Assembly (NCBI GenBank): GCA_016715065.1
Contig: JADKBN010000003.1
Location: 62,001 to 126,000, forward strand
DNA from: Fibrobacterota bacterium
Lineage (GTDB): Bacteria; Fibrobacterota; Fibrobacteria; UBA5070
Reading direction: 5' to 3'
Length of the DNA stretch: 64,000 bases
How positions within the stretch are numbered: the stretch's first letter is position 1; each line of letters starts with the position of its first letter. The translations under genes and the position numbers were made by a program. Of this stretch, positions 59,519 to 64,000 are shown piece after piece. Under the pieces are notes generated by a model. That model made no database searches and was not told the DNA's origin. It saw only the letters and a list, made by a program, of their open reading frames with translations.

Positions 59519-59769
59519 TTTGGATTTTCCCATTTTGCAAAGTCCGGAGGCCAAAAATGCAAAGCCTCTCGGAACCCTCCATTTGTTGCCCCCGTCGTGT
59601 GCCAACCCTTCCAGCCTGATGCAGATTTGCCGCCGAGTTTCCAGAGACGGGGAAACTTCTGGACCTGGTGGTGGAGCCCTGCGGGGTTGTCTTGGACTTT
59701 GGGCAACGCTGTTGACGGGGACGCCAACGGTTTCGAACACTTTGGACCCTTGGTTCGCGTTGGGAAGAA

Positions 59770-59775
59770 TAGAAT
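59770..59775 (+). promoter_or_regulatory. -10-like TAGAAT before TIGR02147 gene 1
   Basis: TAGAAT six bases before GTG 59782; similar spacing to TAAGAT before the second regulator, suggesting leaderless expression of both. Confidence 0.3.
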
Positions 59776-59781
59776 GGAAGT

Positions 59782-60609
59782 GTGCCCGACATCTTCCAGC
59801 ATACCGATTACCGGATCTTCCTGAGGGAATGGTTCGAGGAGGCCAAGAAGACCCAGTCTTTCTTGTCCTACCGCTATCTTGGGCAGAAGGTGGGCGTAGA
59901 CCCGGGGTATCTGGTCAAGGTCTTCCAGGGCGCGAGGCACTTGTCGGAAGATTGCATTCCCGCCGTCCAGAAAGCAGTGGGCCTGGATTCCCGCCAAGCC
60001 GCGTATTTTTATGAGCTTGTGTTATTCACAAAGGCTCGCGGCGATCGAGCCATCCGGGAGAGATTCCAAAAGTTGATGGCCTTGCGCGACCTTCAAATCC
60101 ACGACCTGGCTCGGGAACAGTACCGGTTCTGGTTGTCCTGGAAGCACACTGCTGTGCGGCTTTTGATCGCGTTGGAAGATTTCCAGGAAGACTGGGCAAA
60201 ACTGGCCGCCCGGTTGACCCCTGCGGTCAGCGTCCAGGATGTGCGTGAATCCGTGCTGCTCCTGGAAGAGTTGGGCATGATCCGCAAGCGCTCGGAAGAT
60301 GGCGTTTGGGAGTTGCAAGACGATTTCATTTCCACCGGCGACAAGTGGAAGGATCTGGCGGCCCGGGAGTTCCAGCGCCAAGCGTTGCAACTTGGCCTGG
60401 AGTCGCTGGAACGCCACCAGAAGGAAGACCGGGCGATCTCCACGCTGAGCCTGACCATTCCGCATGCGGAATTGCCCGCTCTGAAGGAAATCTCCAGGCA
60501 GTTTCGCTCGCAGGTCATGCGCTGGGCTTCGGCACAAACGGAGCCGGACAGCGTCTACCAGCTGAATCTGCAGATTTTCCCCTTGGCCCTGCCCGGGAAC
60601 CGCCAGTGA
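59782..60609 (+). CDS. TIGR02147/DUF4423-family regulator, copy 1
   Basis: 275 residues. The N-terminal pattern FQHTDYRIFLREWFEEAKK with SYRYLGQKVGVDPGYLVKVF is a helix-turn-helix start of the TIGR02147 family, a paralogous group known from Fibrobacter and Bdellovibrio. The C-terminal DUF4423 part contains ESVLLLEELGMIRKRSEDGVWELQDDFIST, like a winged-helix. Presumed DNA-binding regulator of its adjacent lipoprotein gene, whose GTG overlaps this stop. Start GTG 59782; TAGAAT lies six bases before. Confidence 0.75.
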   Translation: MPDIFQHTDYRIFLREWFEEAKKTQSFLSYRYLGQKVGVDPGYLVKVFQGARHLSEDCIPAVQKAVGLDSRQAAYFYELVLFTKARGDRAIRERFQKLMALRDLQIHDLAREQYRFWLSWKHTAVRLLIALEDFQEDWAKLAARLTPAVSVQDVRESVLLLEELGMIRKRSEDGVWELQDDFISTGDKWKDLAAREFQRQALQLGLESLERHQKEDRAISTLSLTIPHAELPALKEISRQFRSQVMRWASAQTEPDSVYQLNLQIFPLALPGNRQ

Positions 60610-61754
60610 ATACCGCTTGGTGGCTCCGGACGGGACTGGTGCTCCTCGGGGCTGGCGTGCTCGTTTCCTGCGGCGGAGATGGTCAGGGGCAAACCCTTGC
60701 GGGCAAACCTGCGGGCAGCGAAACCTCCGAGGAGATCGCCGCTCGGATCGTCGATTCCGACGGGCTCCCGGTGGCGGGTGCGACCGTCCAGCTGCGCCCG
60801 GAGGGATTTGTCGCCGGACCTTCCGCAGCGCGTGATGGCCTCGATCTCGTTTCCGACGAAAACGGCTACGTGGTGCTGCCCGCCGCGCCACAAGGGCGTT
60901 GGATCCTGGAAGCTCGGTTTGGCGGCAAAGGTGTGGTGGTTCCTTTCCTCCTGCCGGCAAAAGGCGGGAATGCCCTGCCCGCGATGGTTGTGCGCCCCTT
61001 CGGCGGCTTCCGGGGCAAGGTGGATCTTCCCGTGGGATGCCGATTCGCTCGGGTGCGACTGGTGGGTGTGGATCGTGTGGACTCCACCGATTCGGCGGGC
61101 AATTTCCTCCTGCAGAACCTTTCGCCTTCCGACAGCTCCCTGACCCTCCGGATCACGCGGGACGACGACGAATCGATGATCGCCGAAACCCTGGTCCAGA
61201 TCAAGCCTTCGGAGACCATCGACCTGGGCATGGCCCGCACGCCTTCCTTCCTGCTGTCGGATTTCGAAGACGGGCTGAAGCTGGGGCTTCCGTGGCCCGA
61301 TGCGCGCTGGTACCTGGATGTGAAAGCCTGGTTGGTGGATGGGAAGATCGATACCATGGCCAAGGGGCGCAGTGGGAAAGCGTTGCGGACATCGTTTCTT
61401 GGGGGCTACAACGGGGTGGTTTTCCTGAACGCCAACTTCCGCGGCTCGCGCGATTTGCTGGGCCTGGATTCCGTGGAGATCTGGGCACGGGGCAAAGGGG
61501 GGGTGAGTCTGTACCTGTATTCCTCGGATGGCACATGGCCGAAACTCCTGGACTCCATGTTGGTGGACGATTCCCTGACCTGGAAGCGTTTCGTGGTCAA
61601 GCCGTGGACCCCTTTCGCCTGGCGCGAACTGCTCAAGCCCCAATTCCAGAAGGCCACCGGCCTAGCCATCAAACTGGAATCCGCCGGGCTCAAGGAAGAC
61701 ATTTCCATCGACGACATCAGGCTCTATGGGGTTTCCACACGGGATTGGCACTGA
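60606..61754 (+). CDS. carbohydrate-binding-like lipoprotein, module copy 1
   Basis: 382 residues. Lipobox LVSCG (Cys about 22, loose). Then a carboxypeptidase-regulatory-like domain (ARIVDSDGLPVAGATVQLRP, LLQNLSPSDSSLTL) and a C-terminal beta-sandwich: FLLSDFEDGLKLGLPWPDARWYL ... VEIWARGKGGVSLYLYSSDG ... DISIDDIRLYG. That plan resembles CIA30/CBM11 galactose-binding folds, which bind glycans. GTG 60606 overlaps the regulator stop (GTGA). Same two-domain order as its partner at 62644. Confidence 0.65.
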   Translation: MNTAWWLRTGLVLLGAGVLVSCGGDGQGQTLAGKPAGSETSEEIAARIVDSDGLPVAGATVQLRPEGFVAGPSAARDGLDLVSDENGYVVLPAAPQGRWILEARFGGKGVVVPFLLPAKGGNALPAMVVRPFGGFRGKVDLPVGCRFARVRLVGVDRVDSTDSAGNFLLQNLSPSDSSLTLRITRDDDESMIAETLVQIKPSETIDLGMARTPSFLLSDFEDGLKLGLPWPDARWYLDVKAWLVDGKIDTMAKGRSGKALRTSFLGGYNGVVFLNANFRGSRDLLGLDSVEIWARGKGGVSLYLYSSDGTWPKLLDSMLVDDSLTWKRFVVKPWTPFAWRELLKPQFQKATGLAIKLESAGLKEDISIDDIRLYGVSTRDWH

Positions 61755-61764
61755 GCGGGTTTTC

Positions 61765-61777
61765 TTGGCAATTGCCA
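61765..61777. promoter_or_regulatory. palindrome TGGCAATTGCCA before second regulator
   Basis: TTGGCAATTGCCA contains a perfect 12-base palindrome (61766-61777), about 42 bases before ATG 61820. The first nine bases recur upstream of copy 1. A good candidate for a dimer's operator, perhaps the regulator's own. Confidence 0.4.
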
Positions 61778-61819
61778 TCGGGTCTTTCGAATGGGTGCCT
61801 TCTGACGTAAGATGAAGAC

Positions 61820-62647
61820 ATGACGGATCGTCCCAACGTCTTCACTTTCTTCGATGCCCGCCGGTTCCTTCGGGAAGCGCAAAAGGCCATCAAGCTTCGC
61901 AAGCGTAATTTCACGCTCGAGCATTTGGGAGAATTGGTCGGACTCAAATCCAAAGGCCATGTTTCGCTGGTCTTGCAGGGCTCCAAGAACATTCCGGAAG
62001 AAAAAATCCCCCTGTTCGCCCAGGCCTTCGAGCTGGAAGGACGCGAGGCGGTGTTCTTTGGGCATTTGGTCCGATTCACCCAGGCAGTCACCCACCGAGA
62101 CCGTAAAATTCATCTGGATCGGATGGTGGCCTGCATGCGGGTGGCAGATCGGCGACTGGTGCCTTCCCAGTTCGCGTTGTGCTCGGCCTGGTACCATCCG
62201 GTGGTCCACGAGCTTTTGCGGATGCTCGACATCAAGGAGGATTGGGAACGTTTGGCCGGTGCGTTGCGGCCGCGCATCACCGCGGTCCAGGCGCACGATT
62301 CGGTTGCCTTGCTGGAAGAAATCGGATTGGTTTCGAGGGATTCCCAAGGCCTCTGGAAGCCCACCGACGTGGTGGTGACTTTCGGCGAGGGCTGGAAATC
62401 GGTGGCGGTGCGCGAGTTCCAACGACATGCGATCGATTTGGCCCAAGCCGCTCTGGAAGAGGTTCCTGCCGCCGAACGAGACGTATCCCATCTGACCTTG
62501 AGCATCGGCGAGGAGTCGTTTCGCGAGCTCAAGGAGCGGCTTGCCTTGTTCCGGAAGGAAGCGCTGACGTTGGCTCGGCAGGAACGCCACCCTGACCGAG
62601 TATGCATGTTGAACCTATCCTTGTTCCCGGTAGGGGGGACGCGATGA
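61820..62647 (+). CDS. TIGR02147/DUF4423-family regulator, copy 2
   Basis: 275 residues, identical in length to copy 1. FTFFDARRFLREAQKAIK and FTLEHLGELVGLKSKGHVSLVL align with the helix-turn-helix region of copy 1, and DSVALLEEIGLVSRDSQGLWKPTDVVVT with its DUF4423 part. Both have a KSVAVREFQRHAIDLA / KDLAAREFQRQALQLG segment. TAAGAT lies six bases before ATG 61820, and the palindrome upstream. The stop overlaps the next gene (ATGA). Confidence 0.75.
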   Translation: MTDRPNVFTFFDARRFLREAQKAIKLRKRNFTLEHLGELVGLKSKGHVSLVLQGSKNIPEEKIPLFAQAFELEGREAVFFGHLVRFTQAVTHRDRKIHLDRMVACMRVADRRLVPSQFALCSAWYHPVVHELLRMLDIKEDWERLAGALRPRITAVQAHDSVALLEEIGLVSRDSQGLWKPTDVVVTFGEGWKSVAVREFQRHAIDLAQAALEEVPAAERDVSHLTLSIGEESFRELKERLALFRKEALTLARQERHPDRVCMLNLSLFPVGGTR

Positions 62648-63810
62648 GTTCGAAGAGTGGATGCCTGCACCAGCGGTGGCGTTGGGTGGGTATCCTGGTG
62701 GCATTCATGATGGCTGGCTGCGGCCAAGGCGAGCTTGGTGGTGGTGGGATCGAAATCCCCAATGGCGTGGAGCTGCAGGTGACCGTTTCCGGGGCAAGGT
62801 CGCTGGAAGGAGTGCAGGTGCGTCTGCTGGCGCGCGATTCGTGGGCGCAGCGGTGGACGGAAGGGCGGCCGGTGGTGCTGGACAGTGCGCGGACCGATCC
62901 GTCCGGTCAAGTCCGGTTTTCCGTGCGCACCGACGAAGGGTACTGGGTGGAAGCCCTCGACGGGGGAGTCGGCGGGCGCTTGAATGTCGATGCGCCGGGC
63001 GAAAGAACTCTGAATCTATCGCCGTTGTCGGCTTTGGAAGGCACCATCGATTCTCCGCAACGTTCGGGAGTGCTGGTTCGGCTTTGGGGCAGCACCCGCA
63101 CGGTCCGTACGGATAGCCTCGGAATGTTCCGGTTCGATTCCCTTCCTCAAGGCCGGTGGTCCCTGGTGGGGCACGGCGATGCCTTGCGCCGCATCGCGAG
63201 CATCGGGCGCCTGGACGTGGGCGGACAGCAATTGGTGGCCTCCGGACTTCGGCTGGATACCGCCGGACTTTTGTTGGACGATTTCGCCGACAGCAATTCG
63301 ATCTGGGCATTGGACGGCCAGTTCGGGAACGGCGGCTATTGGTGGGTGAGTTCGAAAGCTCCCCTCCAGGACGTTTTTGGCGTGGACGGGGCTTGGCAGT
63401 CGATCACGGGAGCCGTGGGCCAGCGTCGGATTTCCGTGCGGGCAGATCTTGGCAACATGCTCCAGCCCTGGGCGAACGTAGGGCTGAATTTCGGATCCAC
63501 CACCAGTGTGCTGCCGGATTTTTCGAAGGCGAAATCGGTGCGCGTGCGTTTGCGGGGGCAGGGGACCTGGATGGCTCGTCTGGCGGAGCGCAAAGGAGAA
63601 GACCTGATCACCTGGGATCGTCCGCTCCCGGTGGGTTCCGACTGGACGGAAATCGTTCTTCCCATCGAGACGTTTGTGGGTCCCGAGGCGTCTTTTTCCA
63701 GTCGCGCACGATGGATCCGGGAGCTCGTGTTCCAGACCCAGGAATCAGGAACGCTCGAGATCTCCAGGGTGTGGGTGGATGGCCTGGCGCTTTCCGACTG
63801 GGGGCGTTGA
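62644..63810 (+). CDS. carbohydrate-binding-like lipoprotein, module copy 2
   Basis: 388 residues. Lipobox MMAGC (Cys about 26). Two regulatory-like beta units (GVELQVTVSGARSLEGVQV; RTDSLGMFRFDSLPQGRWSL) precede a CIA30/CBM11-like sandwich: LLLDDFADSNSIWALDGQFGNGGYWW ... VRVRLRGQGTWMARLAERKG ... RELVFQTQESGTLEISRVWVDG. The order mirrors module copy 1, but overall identity is low. Likely lipid-anchored outside the inner membrane; ligand unknown. Confidence 0.65.
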   Translation: MSSKSGCLHQRWRWVGILVAFMMAGCGQGELGGGGIEIPNGVELQVTVSGARSLEGVQVRLLARDSWAQRWTEGRPVVLDSARTDPSGQVRFSVRTDEGYWVEALDGGVGGRLNVDAPGERTLNLSPLSALEGTIDSPQRSGVLVRLWGSTRTVRTDSLGMFRFDSLPQGRWSLVGHGDALRRIASIGRLDVGGQQLVASGLRLDTAGLLLDDFADSNSIWALDGQFGNGGYWWVSSKAPLQDVFGVDGAWQSITGAVGQRRISVRADLGNMLQPWANVGLNFGSTTSVLPDFSKAKSVRVRLRGQGTWMARLAERKGEDLITWDRPLPVGSDWTEIVLPIETFVGPEASFSSRARWIRELVFQTQESGTLEISRVWVDGLALSDWGR

Positions 63811-64000
63811 GCCGAACGGACGGGGATTGTCAGCTTCGTGGAGGATCGCCCCGCGCGGACGCCCCTCCGCCCGAAGTGGGCAATTTCTGACAAATAGTCC
63901 TTGACGCCTCGGTGTCTGTTATTGAAAAATAACCTTTGGATCGGGTTTGGCTTTTGCCACCTTCGATACCTGGACAGCTTGTTTCGAGCGTCCACCGCCT
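63811..64000. other. gene-free end of the window
   Basis: No gene. It holds a small inverted repeat GTTATTGAAAAATAAC (63918-63933) and a TTGACG (63901) that may belong to a promoter for a gene right of the window; this cannot be settled here. Confidence 0.3.

Larger units (their letters stand above)
59394..59781. other. 388-bp intergenic region before the first regulator module
   Basis: No supportable gene. It carries GTCGCCAAGTGGCG (a short inverted repeat near 59464), GTGGCACAATTGCC near 59488 and TTGGCAATT at 59510-59518; the last is shared with the sequence before the second regulator gene. Confidence 0.5.

Noticed and set aside
63901..63933. TTGACG and GTTATTGAAAAATAAC as a promoter-operator
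   Set aside because: The downstream gene is outside the window and no good -10 at proper spacing could be set, so it is only mentioned.
1..64000. tRNA, rRNA, riboswitch or CRISPR
   Set aside because: No cloverleaf with a GTTCGANTC arm, no rRNA segment, no regularly spaced direct repeats and no recognised riboswitch core was seen by eye; a covariance-model search was not possible.

Overview
The window is high-GC, gene-dense DNA from a Gram-negative bacterium. It looks like a member of the Fibrobacterota. Two genes near the right end (59782-60609, 61820-62647) have the architecture of the TIGR02147/DUF4423 regulator family, which is strongly expanded in Fibrobacter. The window also holds many lipoproteins with no obvious relatives, lamin-tail and CotH-type surface proteins, and outer-membrane barrels. 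The assignment is inference, because there is no rRNA or phylogenetic marker test here. No rRNA, tRNA, CRISPR array, transposase or phage gene was seen.

Layout. 1-5 kb: housekeeping genes (rnhA end, a DinB-like protein, murD, a DUF2334 deacetylase, a gph-like phosphatase) and a lysine/alanine/proline-rich protein ending in a DksA-type zinc finger. 5-9.2 kb: a three-gene envelope operon (secreted protein, FecR-domain protein, outer-membrane protein). 9.2-10.1 kb: a non-coding stretch with hairpins, a 20-bp palindrome and two perfect CRP-type sites. 10.1-19 kb: a VOC protein, a ComEC-like lipoprotein, lamin-tail and barrel proteins, a TrpD2-like protein, a Bcp peroxiredoxin, VanZ, DRTGG and STAS proteins. 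19-23 kb: lipoproteins, including two paralogues apparently fused by a deletion. 23-28.8 kb: pepF and a MATE/ECF-sigma/anti-sigma/RseB-like operon. 28.9-40.6 kb: nuoCDHIJKLMN followed by ddl and tsaB. 40.6-43.9 kb: three tandem paralogous lipoproteins. 44.2-45.9 kb: an ABC-2 exporter. 46-52.7 kb: an alpha/beta hydrolase and GH3 pair divergent from a glycosyltransferase, radical SAM/SPASM, epimerase and formylglycine-generating-like series. 52.7-59.4 kb: a DTW protein, three related lipoproteins and a CotH-kinase lipoprotein. 59.8-63.8 kb: two copies of a regulator-lipoprotein module.

The most useful new signals are these. (1) A TAnnTT(T/C/G) element lies only 4-7 nt before the start codon of about ten transcription-unit heads, suggesting a Bacteroidetes-like promoter driving leaderless mRNAs, including a divergent pair sharing CATATG. 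(2) A TIGR02147 regulator is translationally coupled to a sugar-binding-like lipoprotein, twice in a row, with a TTGGCAATT motif upstream of both. (3) A compact cluster around a bacterial GH3 enzyme has no obvious known product. (4) A histone-H1-like tail is joined to a DksA-type zinc finger.

Data quality: five genes (barrels at 8.9 and 12.8 kb, pepF, tsaB, the epimerase) each need exactly one base added or removed to restore a full-length protein, usually at a short homopolymer. This points to residual indel errors in the assembly rather than true pseudogenes. Start codons were chosen from Shine-Dalgarno sites, overlaps with the upstream stop, or the leaderless element; several remain uncertain and are flagged.
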